From NCBI GenBank assembly GCA_027924585.1, contig BSBM01000386.1:916001-980000 (forward strand): 64,000 nucleotides of DNA, written 5' to 3'. Each line of letters begins with the position of its first letter. Position 1 is the stretch's first letter. The translations under genes were made by a program, and so were the position numbers. The DNA comes from Larix kaempferi (taxonomy: Eukaryota; Streptophyta; Pinopsida; Pinales; Pinaceae). The notes beneath the pieces were generated by a model. The model did no database searches. It saw only the letters and a list, made by a program, of their open reading frames with translations, and was not told the DNA's origin. Shown one piece after another: positions 35,166-46,847 of this stretch.

Positions 35166-35584
35166 CCTAGTAAAAGTTGACTGCTAAACTTAACTGCATT
35201 GAAACGTATAATTTTTCACCTAGAACATTACTTAGAAATGTATTTGAGTACTTTAGGCATTTGCACATAAATGATTACTTTGGCATTTAAATAATATTAA
35301 GTGTTATTTAGGCATTTGCACATGAAAGGATACTTCTGATTATTTAAAAATATTATAAAGATTTATTTAGGAGCAAAATGGAATCCTAGGCATGGACACC
35401 TAGTCAACTCCACCTACACCACAAATCTAGGAGTTAAGTGAAATATCTAGGGGACAAACTTGAGCAAACTTAGGGATGTTGGTGCATCTCCTAGAGAAAC
35501 TGACACATGGATGGGTGAGTTTTATTAATTTAATAAAATGAATATTTTTGCATGAAGCGACATGTGTCGCATGAGATTTTTCTT

Positions 35585-35589
35585 TATAA
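35585..35589 (+). promoter_or_regulatory. TATA box of the nested solo LTR
   Basis: ctttataaggaagg is a typical plant LTR core promoter, about 450 bp before the LTR end. Confidence 0.5.
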
Positions 35590-36035
35590 GGAAGGCATTG
35601 GGAATGGGTAAAGGACCCAGATCCTGGATGACTATCATAATTTTGAGTTACCTCATGACTTGCTGCTATTGAGGGTTTGGATGGAAATCTTGGTGGGGGG
35701 GAAACACAAGATGGGTTTCTGGATTATTGTGTGTGAGCTCTACGACCCAAAGCTCGGGGGAGGCCATGCGACTGAAAGCATGATCCTATGGTTGGGTGGC
35801 GAAGCTAACGGTTGCTTCGCCTATGGTTAAACGAGCTTTGCTGGAGGGATCCTACGGAAGATGAGGACGACAGTGGACAAGATGGTATCATAGACAGGTT
35901 ATGGTTTGTTATAATTTGCATAAGTTATTTATTTATTTAGTTTATTTATCTAGTCATTATGTTTTCTAATCTCTTTTGTATCAAGTGGTTGAGTTTCAGG
36001 TTAAGCATGAAGTACCCTACAGGAGGGGCCCTACA

Positions 36036-36040
36036 ACTTC
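36036..36040. repeat. target-site duplication, right copy (nested LTR)
   Basis: Second copy of acttc, directly followed by the continuing gag frame. Confidence 0.8.
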
Positions 36041-37367
36041 TGATGCCCAGAAAGTTCCACTTGCATCCTTTCATTTGGAACAGGAATCCCTTCAATGGTA
36101 CCGTTGGTACATCAAAGCTCATCCCGAGCCAAACTGGACATATTTTTGCCAACTCATTTTGCCACGATTTGGTCCTAGTGCTTTTGATGATTTCACAGGA
36201 GTACTCACTAAACTTCACCAAATTGGCACAGTGAGAGAGTATCAGACAGAATTTGAGAAATTGGCCAATCACACAGAAGGATTGTCTGATGAATTCTACA
36301 ATAGTTGTTTTATCAGTGGTCTCAAGGATGAAATCCGCTCAGAGGTCAAAATGTTTTGTCCCAACACAATGATGGAATTCCTAGGGTTGGCTAAGCTGGC
36401 CGAGGACAAGATCGCAGCTCAAAAATGCTCCAAACCCACCTTTGTTCCCTTCAGAAATATGGGTTCCCAACGACCTCCCATCACGCCTTCTCCTCAACCA
36501 ACTCCTATCAAGCATTTGTCTGAAATAGAAACACAGGCACGCCGAGAAAAAGGGCTTTGCTATAATTGTGATGAGAAATTCACTTGGGGACATAGATGTG
36601 TTCAACAAAAGCTCTATCTCTTGGATGTGGATTCTCCGCCTGCCTTAGAACTTGGTGAAGAAGCTACAGATACTGTAGATGATCAGGTCGACATTCAACA
36701 CCCACCTGTTGACACCCCATCTCAGGACGACCCACCCGAGATCTCTCTCCATGCTGTAACTAGCGTCACCACCCCACAAACAATGCGGGTCAGGGGATAC
36801 TTCAAGAAGCTCCCTCTTACCATACTCATTGATTCTGGTAGCACTCATAACTTCATTGACCCTCGGATTGCCAAACAGGTTGATTGTTTTGTCCATCCTT
36901 GCTCCAACTTTGAAGTCATGGTTGCCAATGGGGGCACCTTACCTTGCAAGGGGAAGTGTCACAATGTGCTTATCTCTATGGAAGATTATAACCTATGCTC
37001 TGACATGTTTGCCTTGTCCTTAGGTGGATGTGATGTGGTTTTGGGCGTTCAATGGTTATGCACACTTGGCCACATCTTATGGGATTTTGCTGAACTTTGG
37101 ATGCAGTTTAAAGTCAATGGGGCACAACACAAATTTATGGGCTTACAACCAGGGTATCTCTGCATCATCAATTCACATCGCCTGGAAAAAATCCTTAAGA
37201 AGAATTCACATGATGTCATCACTCGGCTCAATTCCATTCAGATGCACCCATCAACAGTCTCCACTACTTCCTTGTATAGATATGCAGGTATCTTTGCTGA
37301 ACCAATGCGCTTGTTGCCTTCAAGAGACCTTTCCGGTAAGAATTTAGCCACATCTACCTCTCAGTAG

Positions 37368-37655
37368 GAAATGATGTCTATTTTGCATGCAGTACAGAAG
37401 TGCCAGCCATACCTATTAGGGAATTATTTCTGCATCAAGACTGATCTCCAGAGTCTGGAAAATTTTCTGGACCAATAGGTCTCCTCCCCAACACACCTAA
37501 AATGGGTTATCCAACTCATGGGTTATCCCTATGTGATCACTTACAAGAAGGGTAAGGACAATATGGTGGAAGATGCTCCTTCTCGCACAATTGATGACCC
37601 AGTTTATCTTAGAGCTCTTTCTTTGTTTGTTCCAAATTGGTTGCAATATGTTCAA
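37368..37655 (+). pseudogene. RNase H remnant after deletion of reverse transcriptase
   Basis: In the same frame as gag-protease, after TAG 37365, the sequence jumps to the end of a Ty3 RNase H domain. MMSILHAVQKCQPYLLG is followed by an IKTDLQSLENFL segment and TYKKGKDNMVEDAPSR. The whole reverse transcriptase (no YxDD-type motif anywhere) and the first part of RNase H are missing. In-frame TAGs lie at 37476 and 37656. Confidence 0.8.
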
Positions 37656-37658
37656 TAG

Positions 37659-38270
37659 GGCTATCTCTTCTATGAACTCCATGCTTCTTCATCAATAGGG
37701 CACTCTGGGTTCTGCAAAATGTATGGCCGGGAACAATGTAACTTCTTTTGGCAGGGACTAAAAATGACAATTCAATAGATGGTGGCTGACGATGATACTT
37801 TCCAAGTCAACAAGGGTGAAAAGACACTCCTTTCGGGATTGCTCAAACCCTTGCCCATCCCTACACAGCTTTGGCCAACTATTTCTATGGATTTCCTAGC
37901 AGCGCTCTGGTGGTACAATACCACATCTCAAAGGACACCATATGAAGCACCACCGCCAGTTCTTCTTCCATACACCCTTAGCAGCTCCCCAGTTCAGGAA
38001 ATTGACTCGGTTCTTCGAAACCGCGATCAGATTCTTCTCATTCTGCAGGACAGTCTTCACATGGCCAGAATTCGCCTGAAACAACAAGCCGATCAGCACC
38101 GTTCTGAGCGCATTTTCCACGCAGCTGACAGGGTTCTTCTTCATCTACAGTCTTCCAAGCAATCCTCCTTGACACCCCAAAGGCGTCAGTGGCCCGAAAT
38201 GCAACTCGAGGATGCTACCGGGGAACCACTCCTTCAGATTCTGCAGCACTTTCTCCAACCAAAGCTTTGA
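37659..38270 (+). pseudogene. integrase remnant lacking the catalytic core
   Basis: In the same frame, a decayed HHCC zinc-binding region (GHSGFCKMYG, then VADDDTFQVNKGE where the two cysteines are replaced) runs to SMDFLAAL near 37895. It then passes directly to WWYNTTSQRTPYEA, which normally lies at the far end of the catalytic core. The DDE residues are therefore deleted without loss of frame. The C-terminal region (KQQADQHRSERIFHAADRV) is kept and ends at 38270. An in-frame TAG is at 37776. Confidence 0.8.
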
Positions 38271-38285
38271 GGACAAAGCTTTTTC

Positions 38286-38299
38286 TAAGGGAGAGGGGA
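38286..38299 (+). promoter_or_regulatory. polypurine tract
   Basis: aagggagagggga immediately precedes the 3' LTR start TGTTAGG and would prime plus-strand synthesis. Confidence 0.8.
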
Positions 38300-38673
38300 T
38301 GTTAGGAACCTATGTCAACCCTTCTCTTTACTATGTTAGTATATTGTTGTTGGACGCATATGCTTTGTAAGTCATCTTGTAGTATTTGTTGATCCGTAGT
38401 TTATATTAGCCCATAGTATTGGACACATATGCTTTGTAAGTCGTCCCGTAGTATTATATGTCCCATGGTTTTGACTCATAGTATTGGGCATAGACTTAGT
38501 ATATAAGTGTGTGTTGAGGTCATTGAAGGCACCGTGAAGTTAATTGTATTGAGCTTGCTCAAAGGAGGTTGCCCCCTCGAAGTGGCCCATGATCAATATA
38601 AAAGTTATTCTGAGTTCTATTATTTCTGATATCTTGTGTATTTGCATTAATTAATTATTGCAGGTTCATCACA
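38300..38673 (+). repeat. 3' LTR
   Basis: 374 bp from TGTTAGGAACC to TTCATCACA. It is the complete version of the LTR at 32428-32803. The next five bases are gtcat. Confidence 0.9.
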
Positions 38674-40428
38674 GTCATACGTAGGAAATTATAACATACA
38701 ACTACCTTGAGGTGGTACACTTTAGACAAATCTTCGATCATTCTTGTGCATGTGTGGTGTGCACATTGTTTTAAAAGTCTTTTGGGTTGGAGTTGAAAGG
38801 GTTGGTCACATGATCCATGAACTCTCTTTTTTTGCATAGAGAGAGCCTGAACACCATGGTTGTGCACTATGAGGATGTACCGTGCAACATGGAGGATGGC
38901 ATCATAGTGAGGAGATGTGCTTATAAATCGTAGGCTAAATCTAGTCAGGTTGTATACTACTAGGTATAGAGTATAACATGAGCATAGAGAGTATAACGAG
39001 GCTCATTCGAGATGGTTGAGAGACTATGCACAAAGAACCCCGACATATAATAGTTCTCCTTATAAAGAAAAAAGGACTAAATAACAAAATTGACTAATGT
39101 TTGACAAAGGAATTTTCTATTCAATGTCACTAAGTTTTGGATATGTACTTTTTTGTAGTTGATACTTTAAACGAGTTTCCTTGTAGTTTTTGGGAGGACT
39201 ATATCAATTTTTCCTTTGATATTTGACTTTTGTTTTATCTTTGACATATATTAGATAGGTGTATGAATATTAACATCAACAACATAATGATAGAAAATAT
39301 AATTAGGAGAAGGTAAATGTATAATAATGTGGTTAATTTCAATTGAAGAAATATAAGGATATTGAGTTTGGGGAAGCTTTAAAGACAATGTGCAAATGTA
39401 ATAATTCACTTAATCCTATGGTTTTATTAAGAACACATGTTTCAAGTGGAATTGCTTATGGTCAAACTATTGATTAATGTGCATAGTGGAATATAAAAAT
39501 GAGATACAACATGCATGAGAGTACAACATGCATCCCCACCTATAGCCCTAGTATCCTTCATTTTCCTGGAATAGGCACTAAGTAATTTTTAAGATTTGGT
39601 TGGAGTCAACCAATTGTTCTCTAAGAAAGTAATTTTATAATGAAAAAAGGTAGGATGCTTTGTATCATAAATTGAAATACACTTGTTGTTATTATCCAAA
39701 TTCTTGTGATGCGTTGAGAAACTACTACATGTGGCTCAGTGATGTTTCAAACCTAAACTGATAAATTGGGTTAGAATGAAGAAACCTTAAAACTAATGTG
39801 AACTGGAGTTTGTCTGCCAATAAATCTCTTACTAACATGATATCCCCAAAAGCTGAACCTCTTCAATACCTCTTGCTCAGGAATCACCACCTTCTGCCTT
39901 CTTCGTAATACCATCATTCCTCTACAATGGTCTTTCAGTTTCATCGTTTGTCTGCACCTTGATCTAGGGTATGGGATTGACTTCTTCCTCCAGACAAATT
40001 TTCTTGGATGATAGAGTGCAGTCATTTTCTAGTTGGTTATATTGATGGCACCTTATACAATGAGAAAGACACATTGGAATATTCCAAGGAGTAAATAAAA
40101 AATTCTTATGTTATAACAAAGCTTGATTCATTTAGTCAACTATCTTGTTGTCCTCTCGGTTCGTTGGTCAACAAAGATCGTTAGTGGGACATTGAGTGTG
40201 TGTTGACAATTGAAATGTATGGGACAATTGTCCAATATCCTCCTTTAAAATTGAATTATGGGCACAAATACGAAGCTTTGACATATAGGGAAAGCATAAA
40301 TCTATTTTGATATTGATGACAAGAAGGGTTGTTGAATTTTTCCCTTCAACCATTTTCAATAAAGTCATTATATTTTTGCCTTTTCTACAACTTCGGTTGT
40401 TTTTATATCTTGTAATGTTTCTTGCTTT
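38674..40428. other. noncoding stretch
   Basis: AT-rich, with no supported gene. An 84-codon minus-strand frame at 39771-40025 is rich in Arg/Lys and has no recognisable domain; I cannot assign it. Confidence 0.5.
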
Positions 40429-43400
40429 TTTTTTAAAACTAAAACGGTTATTTTATTGATTTTGAGAAACGGTTGGGCTAACCCAAAGCAACCATTATTA
40501 CAAAGAATCAGAATCCAGCAAAACCCAACAAACTTTCCTTATGTTACAAATCTGAATCTCGGGGGATAGGGGACCAAGAGAGGTCTTCATTATTTAGTCT
40601 GTAAGCTCCTTGGGGCAGAAGACATCCCAAATTAGCTTCAACATTTGCTTCCTTATTCGATCCACGCAAAATGTGGAAATAGAGGGAGGAGGAAAACCCA
40701 AGCAGCAGGTACTGCAGCCTTTGCAAAGTGTTATTGAGAGAGGGATTGTTGAATTGTTCATTCGAATTTAGGATTTTTATCAAGATTTCAGAATCTCCGA
40801 AAATTTGTATTTCTTTGTAGCCAATGTCCCGAGCTATCTGACAAGCTTTCAACAGCCCGAGAATTTATGCCTTGTTATTTGTTCTTTGACCAAGACCCCA
40901 ACTGAAACTGTCTTTTCTTGTGGCTTCCGGTGAATATATTACTCCACCAGCTCCAGCAATCCCGGGGTTCCCTTTAGAAGTGCCATAAAAAAAAATGGAA
41001 ACTTTACCCTGCTTCCTCCACCAATCCTGAAAAAAAGTCTCAGTATTTCAAAGTTTCCATACAGAAGTGTCAATGGGTCTAATCATGTTCAAAATTATGT
41101 ATCTGAATGTATAAGTTCCCATCCATTTCTTTTCTGCAGGAAGAAGAATGTTGTCTTTCTTAAAGGATTGTTGTGCCACGGTTTCAAGGAGAAGGGATTT
41201 GGCTTTGATAGCAACCTTTGAAGGGAGACACAGAATGCTGTTAAAAATCCTGTCATTTTTGGCCAACCAAAGTTTCCAGCAGACAAACTTTGGAATGGCC
41301 TGCCAAATTCGAGCCCATAAGGAGTTGCTGGGGATTGCAAGAGGGTATCTCTCCCTCCAGGATGAAAATAATGCAACCATAGAAACATGAGATGGCCCTG
41401 CTGCATTAAGGCCCTGCAGGCATTTTTTCCAGACATCTTGGGAAAAAGGGCAGTCCACGAACAAATGATCCATGGTTTCAAGAGCATTACAACAAAAAAC
41501 AAAGCGATGAGGACCAAAAAAACCTTTTTTTATTAGATTGTCACCAGTCAGAATTACTGTGCATTAATGTCCAAAAAAAGAAATTGACTATGGGTAAGCC
41601 AAGAGGGTCCCAGACCTGTTTCCAGAAAGATGGAGGAAGAGGGGACATGGAGTGAGTTTGAATGGAAAAGAACCCTTGCGCAGAGGTGTAAAATCCAGCC
41701 TTTCCCCAACCCCATGAGTCTTTAACCTGTTGATGCACAGAAGCAATGGTCGTCAACTCAGATAAGAGAGAATTCTGTTGAATATGTAAGTGCTCCGGAA
41801 CACGGGGAAAGGACCACGATTTCCAATTTCCAGAGGTATCCCATGAAGAAATGTCAGCGAGCGTGTGGATGTCATTTAGCATCAGCCATTGTCGAATGTC
41901 TTTAATTTCTTCAGAAGTGATAAGAGGGGTTTGGCCCATAATGCTATCGTGCCACAGAGAAGTTCTATTACCATTACCAGGAATGCGATACAAATATTTT
42001 TGGAAGAAGTCAAGACTCCTGTGGCAGAGGTTCCATGTCATTGAACCTTTGGGAGTATTTTTAGACTGTATATTTCTCAGCGAAACACCATTAAGATATT
42101 TTTTCATAAGGATTTGACTTACAGGATGTTTTCTATTAGTATACATCTTCCATAGTATTTTTCCACCCAGTGCTAGATTAACTAGCCCGAGATCTCGGAT
42201 TTGCAAACCACCTTCATCCAAAGGAAGTTTAATTGTGTCCCATTTAACTAGATGAAGTTTATTTTCATTGCCTTTTCCACCATTCCATAAAAAATCTCTT
42301 ATCAACTTTGAGACCTGCTCGGTGATGGAGATAGGAGCCAAAAGAAAAGAGGCCTGGTAAATAGGTAACGAGGAGAGCACCGATTTGATGAGAATGACTT
42401 TCCCAGCTGTAGTGAGCCACTGACCCCCCCAGAAGACAATTTTTGACTTGATTTTTCTCAGGACATCCATCCACAACGATGATTTATTAACTCCCAGAGT
42501 TAAGGGGAGGCCGAGATAATTGATCTTATCCCAATTAACATGTCCAGAGAAACCCATGAAATGAGCAATTCTCTGAATGGTTTGATGGCGTGAGTTCCAC
42601 CCGTAAATAGCACATTTCCTTTTGTTGATGAGGGATCCCAAAATAGAGCAGTAGTTCTGAAGAATGTCTTTAAAAGCCTTCGAAATTTTAAGGAGGTTCC
42701 ACCCAACAAAAGCGAATCATCAGCAAATAAGGCATGGTTGATGGGAGCAATACCTTTCATTGGACTTATACCTGGGACAATACCTACTTGTTGCTCTGAG
42801 ACCAACTTCTGGCTCAAAGAATCAGCCATCAGAATATATAGGAAGGGGGAGAGAGGGAAGCCTTGCCTTAGTCCCCTCGTAGCTTGAAAATAATTTGCAG
42901 GTCTCCCATTCACAAGAGTAGATATCCAAGGCTTGCTCGTGCAAGCTCTAATCAAATTGAAAAATTTAGTATTGAAACCGAAAGAGAGAAGAACTCTATA
43001 GAGGAAGGACATATTGACCCTGTCGAAGGCATTAGCCATGTCAAGCTTTATGAGCATCCCTTGCTCCTTCCAGTGGTAGTTGGAGTGCATGACTTCTTGC
43101 ACCTGGATGACATTATCCAGGATGTATCTCCCTTTGACAAAACCACCTTGGGAGGAAGAAATGAGCTTCCCAAGCAACGGTTTAATTCTATTAGCCATTT
43201 TCTTGGATAGAATTTTGTACGAAACATTACACAAAGATATAGGTCTGAATCTATCAAAGGAGCTCAGGCTGGCATCTTTTGGAATTAAGGCCAACAAAGT
43301 GGAATTGATGCTACCTCCAACTTTAGCTATGTGTTGGAAGGCTTTGACCATTCTCAGAAAATCAGATTTTATATTGTCCCGGCAGGTTCTATAAAATTGG

Positions 43401-44038
43401 ATTGAAAATCCGTCAGGCCCAAGGGCACTATCCGGCTCCATAGACCAAATTACTTCGTTGATTTCTGCTTCAGTGATCGTCTTCATGAGAGTTGAATTAT
43501 CATCCATGCTTACTAATGAAGGGATATTAGATAGGAAATCAGAAGTGGTCTCCTCACAGTCTATTCCATCTTCATTGTATAGATTTTGAAAGTGGGCTGC
43601 TGGAGCCATTTTAAGCTGATCACTTCCTTTGTGGACCTTCCCATATGTAGAAATGATTTCAGAGAGGTGATTTCGAGAGAGCCGAGCTCTATATTTCCTA
43701 TGAAAATAAGATGTATTTCGATCTCCAGCTTTGAGCGACAAGCCGCGAGATTTTAATCTCCAATAATCTTATTCACAGCGAAAGGAATGATACGTATTGA
43801 TATGGGCAGAATGTTCCTTTTCTAAATCAATTATGCTTACAACTTTGCTTTCCATATCGACCTGCACCTCTGCTAACTGTTGAACATCCTGGATTTGCAG
43901 GCTAGTAGGATTGTTGTTGGTATTTTTTAGCCAAGATTTCGGAGCAAGCTTGGTGGCCTTAATCTTCTGCTCCCACACAAAGCTAGGAGAACCTGAAATT
44001 GAGATAGACCAGGCCTTCTTCACTAATTCCTGGCATGT
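40429..44038 (-). mobile_element. LINE-C, 5'-truncated L1-type LINE
   Basis: On the minus strand the element runs from about 44038 to a poly(A) (T-run at 40429-40438), with an AATAAAAT signal close before the tail. ORF1, the endonuclease and the start of ORF2 are missing, which is typical 5' truncation. The protein is of the same family as LINE-A: NPSFIWEEKL/SPSFVWEQKI and GDKNTSYFH/GDRNTSYFH align. The 3' UTR is short (about 110 bp). I could not find a convincing target-site duplication. Confidence 0.88.
40544..44038 (-). pseudogene. LINE-C ORF2 remnant: reverse transcriptase to RNase H
   Basis: In order on the minus strand: a pre-RT linker (44023-43769); TAA at about 43768; reverse transcriptase (43741-42500) with RPISLCNVSYK, KLDMANAFDRV, RGLRQGFPLSPFLY and catalytic FADD near 42715; a frameshift near 42600; the thumb/connection region (42641-41541); another shift; the zf-RVT region around 41473; and RNase H to 40544. 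In RNase H the first catalytic Asp is now Tyr (FFYGTSKGNPG) and the Glu codon is now TAA (NNKA-stop), so RNase H is dead even apart from the frameshifts. Its intact Trp codons serve as a reference for the nonsense changes in LINE-A. Confidence 0.9.
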
Positions 44039-44362
44039 TTTTTATTTAAATGTGTTTTTTCATTGAAATTGCAAATTTTAGAACTTTTTAAGTTTCTCTT
44101 ATTTATAAAACAGTTTATGCAAAAAGAATGTTTCCATTTGAACTACGGTTGTATTTTCATAAAGCTTTATTGCTGGTTGATTTTCTCTCCAGTGCAAGAA
44201 CAGTTTGGATAAATAGTATTCATTACATAGTTATTTTTCTGTTTGAAAATGTTTTTTTAGAGATGCTTCGGCTTAAAATGTTGTGTCTAGTTGTGTTGTG
44301 AAAATAGCCTCCGTCCAGTATTTCATGAACTAATTAATTGGCTCATGCAAAAATACCTTTTT

Positions 44363-45900
44363 TCAATATCCATGAAGAACACAACTGTGCTTTATGTTGC
44401 CTTCGAAAACTTGATTTCTAGGCATTGCATTCAAGACCCTCTCTACATTGAATATCATACCCTCCTTGCATATGCCATCAATCAATACATTGTAGGAGAT
44501 TGCAGTTGGAGTGGTGTTAGCTGCTTTCATTGCTTCTGGAAGCTTATCATTATTGAAAATTATGTCTATCTTTGCCAATCCACTAAGAACAATATTCTAG
44601 AGTGGAATATTGTAGGAATTCCAATTATTCCTCAACTTTTCCACGGGTTCCAGAAAGTAGAACGGTTTCCTTTTCCTCCAAAAGGCACTAGAATTTTATT
44701 TAATATAGCTTTGTCAGTATTCATTTGCAGATTCCTCTACATTTCCTTCAGGGTTTTCTAACCACTATGTACCTTTCTCAATTTTCCTAATTAAAAAATC
44801 CAATAGTTGTATGTAATAACATTGAGAACACACTCTTTGTTTGACATCTATTGGAGCATATTTTCTATCTCCTTGACACTATCCTCTTTGCATACAATGT
44901 TTATGGTGATGTTGTGCATATCTAGATTAGGAAAACATCCATGAAGCCACACAAGGGATGAAATCTCCAATAAATGCATGCCTCTGATTGTCTTGCAGAA
45001 TCCTTTGACAAAAATGTCGTGTGTAAATATGTTTGGCGCCTGCCATTTTTGCTTCAATCTTTTGCATCATATGATAGACCTTGTCTGTCTTCTGCGCATT
45101 GCACAATGCTCAGATCATAATGTTGGATGTAATTGTATCTGACTCGATTTTCTTTCTAGATATTTCCCTATATAGAAAAAAAAAATCATATATGCCTTGC
45201 TTTTCTAGGAAAGCTTCTAAGAAAACATTGTAAGTATGTTACATGGGTAGATTGTCTTTTTCGTTTAGCTTATAAGGATGTGCACAGGATTCGAACCTGA
45301 ATTCATCATTTCCTAGGTTGTTTCCCATGGCCTAAAGTACAATTCAGCAATGGTTGGACCTTTCCCTCTTTCTGTTCACCTGCCATCTTAGCATTGCAAA
45401 GAATATTAGGCATTGTTGTCAAATATTGCAAGCTATTGATGCAAGCACCTAGGCTTCCTGTCTAGTAAAAAAAAATCTAGGCCAAGCAAGATTTTTTTTC
45501 TAGAGGTTCTGCAACAAATAATGATGTTAGTAATTGGGGTTTTAGTAAGGAACATAAGACATTTCCCAGATTAGGGAATTAGCAAAATATTTTCTCCATA
45601 AACAATGAACAAATCCAATAAACTAGATTCCATCAACATGACATCATAAGTGAATGGTTGAACATGACATTTTTCTTGGTTCTTAGAATCATGTATCCAA
45701 CAGGTGTTCTTTCCTAGGTTTTTTTCTGCAATTAGATAGTGTAAATATTCAAGCAACTCATCTCTCGTCCAAAGATATTGAATCTTTCAATCAACAATTG
45801 AATGCTTCCAATTGCATTTAATATCACATTGTATTGAAGTTCCACCATCAATTTCTTGCTTGCAATTAATGAAAACTGAGGTGAAGCTTCATATATCCAA
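44363..45900 (-). pseudogene. pentatricopeptide-repeat (PPR) pseudogene
   Basis: PPR proteins bind organellar RNA through tandem 35-residue helical repeats. On the minus strand, decayed P-type repeats appear in different frames: FTYDVMLMESSLLDLF (about 45640), ESDTITSNIMI then ALCNAQKTDKVYHMMQKIE (about 45100), PNIFTHDIFVKGFCKT (about 45030), a further repeat with VLNVITYN (about 44800), and TPTAISYNVLIDGICKEG (about 44500). Frameshifts and stops separate them. No start, targeting peptide or C-terminal E/DYW domain is visible. The overlapping plus-strand open frame at 44291-44761 is a shadow. Confidence 0.7.
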
Positions 45901-46847
45901 GGTTTGTTTCAGGATATTGCTCCTCTACGTTAGGAAGTTTAGAAAGGTAAACAACTAGGTTTCAAATAATTATTATAGATCAAGATTGGATTGCCATTTT
46001 TTGACATCAGTGGAGAAAAGAGCTTCACATAGGCAATTTTCTTTGAAAATGCTTTCTAAATCATATTTCCTTACGAATGATTGTGTACAAGAGACTCCTC
46101 TGATCAGTGAAAACACTCACTTCATTTTACTATGTCAATTGCCCATGTTTTACAAAATAACTTTGACTCTTTTAAAATTCATAGCTCTCATCTATTTTCA
46201 ATGCCTTGCATATGCAACAAACCGTTACAGAAGATCTTTAAATTGTTTTATGAAAGCGTCATTGTTTGCCTAGGTTATGTCTTCTTTTCATTTGCAATTG
46301 TCTAAAGGAAATTTCTGACATCACTTGTTCATATGTCACTTTCCAAAGTAAAAACAACCATGCTTATTGATCTTATATTTTCTTCTTGTTGGTTCTCATA
46401 TATCCTTTTGTTCATTTACTTTGCCCCTTCTTTTGAAAAACTTCTAGATGTTCCTTGATCTCAATTGTTACAAACACTGTGTCATTTTTGTTTACTTTGG
46501 TACTTGCATCTACATTGCAAGTCTTTTTGTTGTGCTTGTTCATGTGATGGAGAGGATGGAACACATGAGCTATTCCAGCATTACCAAGTTCTCTTCCAAT
46601 TAGACATGGATCATTTGATGGAATTGATGTTGCATTATCGAGAAACCATTTGTTTCGCTTGCAAGCTTTTCATTACCGAAATGGAGATTGTCTCTTCGAT
46701 GCCTTTGTTGTGCTATTGCATTTTCGCTACACGTCCATAGAAATAAGGTAAGCAATTAGAAACCATTTCCATTTGTGTCTTGCTTTGGAATATCCAAATG
46801 TAGTTGCTTCATTGAACTTGGAATTGGATCTTGGATACTTGTTATAG
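45901..46847. other. noncoding stretch
   Basis: No gene can be supported. Short open frames at 45986 and 46465 are Cys/Phe/Leu-rich without a recognisable fold. The left end of the Helentron-like element may lie here, but I cannot place it. Confidence 0.45.

Larger units (their letters stand above)
34299..36035 (+). mobile_element. nested 1737-bp solo LTR
   Basis: It begins TGTAGTGCCCCT and ends AGGGGCCCTACA, an 11-of-12 terminal inverted repeat with TG...CA ends, and is flanked by the 5-bp duplication acttc. Inside are a roughly 49-bp tandem repeat (34994-35165) and a TATA box (tataa at 35585-35589). No gag or pol is associated, so the internal region was probably lost by LTR-LTR recombination. 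The orientation is taken from the TATA box. GC-rich segments contrast with the host element. Confidence 0.85.
34024..37367 (+). pseudogene. gag-protease of the Ty3/gypsy element, split by a solo LTR
   Basis: Gag builds the virus-like particle and the protease processes it. The ATG at 34024 starts a coiled region (LQDLDEKFLSLHLQ), with an in-frame TAG at 34156-34158. The retrotransposon gag domain begins (FNGTDSTRWIYRAEQYF) and is cut at 34298 by the nested LTR. It resumes at 36036 in the same frame (VPLASFHLEQESLQW, LPRFGPSAFDD). Later come a zinc-knuckle-like CYNCDEKFTWGHRC near 36560 and an aspartic protease with the active-site word LIDSGSTHNF near 36830. The open frame seems to start at 35976, but its first 20 codons are LTR sequence. 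The stretch ends in TAG at 37365 just after the protease-RT linker (FAEPMRLLPSR). Confidence 0.87.
32428..38673 (+). mobile_element. Ty3/gypsy LTR retrotransposon, gag-protease only, with nested solo LTR
   Basis: Two LTRs bracket a primer-binding site, a leader, gag-protease and internally deleted pol. The zinc-knuckle word CYNCDEKF and the integrase words (SMDFL, TPYEA) suggest a chromovirus-type Ty3 element. Over the aligned 363 bp the LTRs differ at six positions plus a 13-bp indel, which indicates a fairly young insertion. Reverse transcriptase and the integrase core are deleted, yet gag, protease, RNase H remnant and integrase remnant all lie in one reading frame. A 1737-bp solo LTR is nested in gag. 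The element is non-autonomous. Confidence 0.9.

Noticed and set aside
35976-36035. Start of gag-protease at 35976
   Set aside because: These 20 codons are the end of the nested solo LTR read in frame by chance. The gag start is at 34024.
37476-37778. CAA-TAG contexts that might be programmed stop-codon readthrough
   Set aside because: The upstream CAA resembles the known leaky-stop context, but the downstream codons (GTC, GGC, ATG) do not fit CAR-YYA. The flanking domains are also deleted, so decay is simpler.
40405-44060. Target-site duplication for LINE-C (atgttt at both ends)
   Set aside because: Only six T-rich bases match and the next bases differ, so it cannot be told from chance.
44291-44761. 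156-codon plus-strand ORF
   Set aside because: It is antisense to clear PPR motifs and has no recognisable domain.
45280-45300. tRNA-like B box on the minus strand (ggttcgaatcctg)
   Set aside because: The T-arm word is good, but I could not fold a matching acceptor stem, D-arm and anticodon arm. It is not called as a tRNA or SINE.
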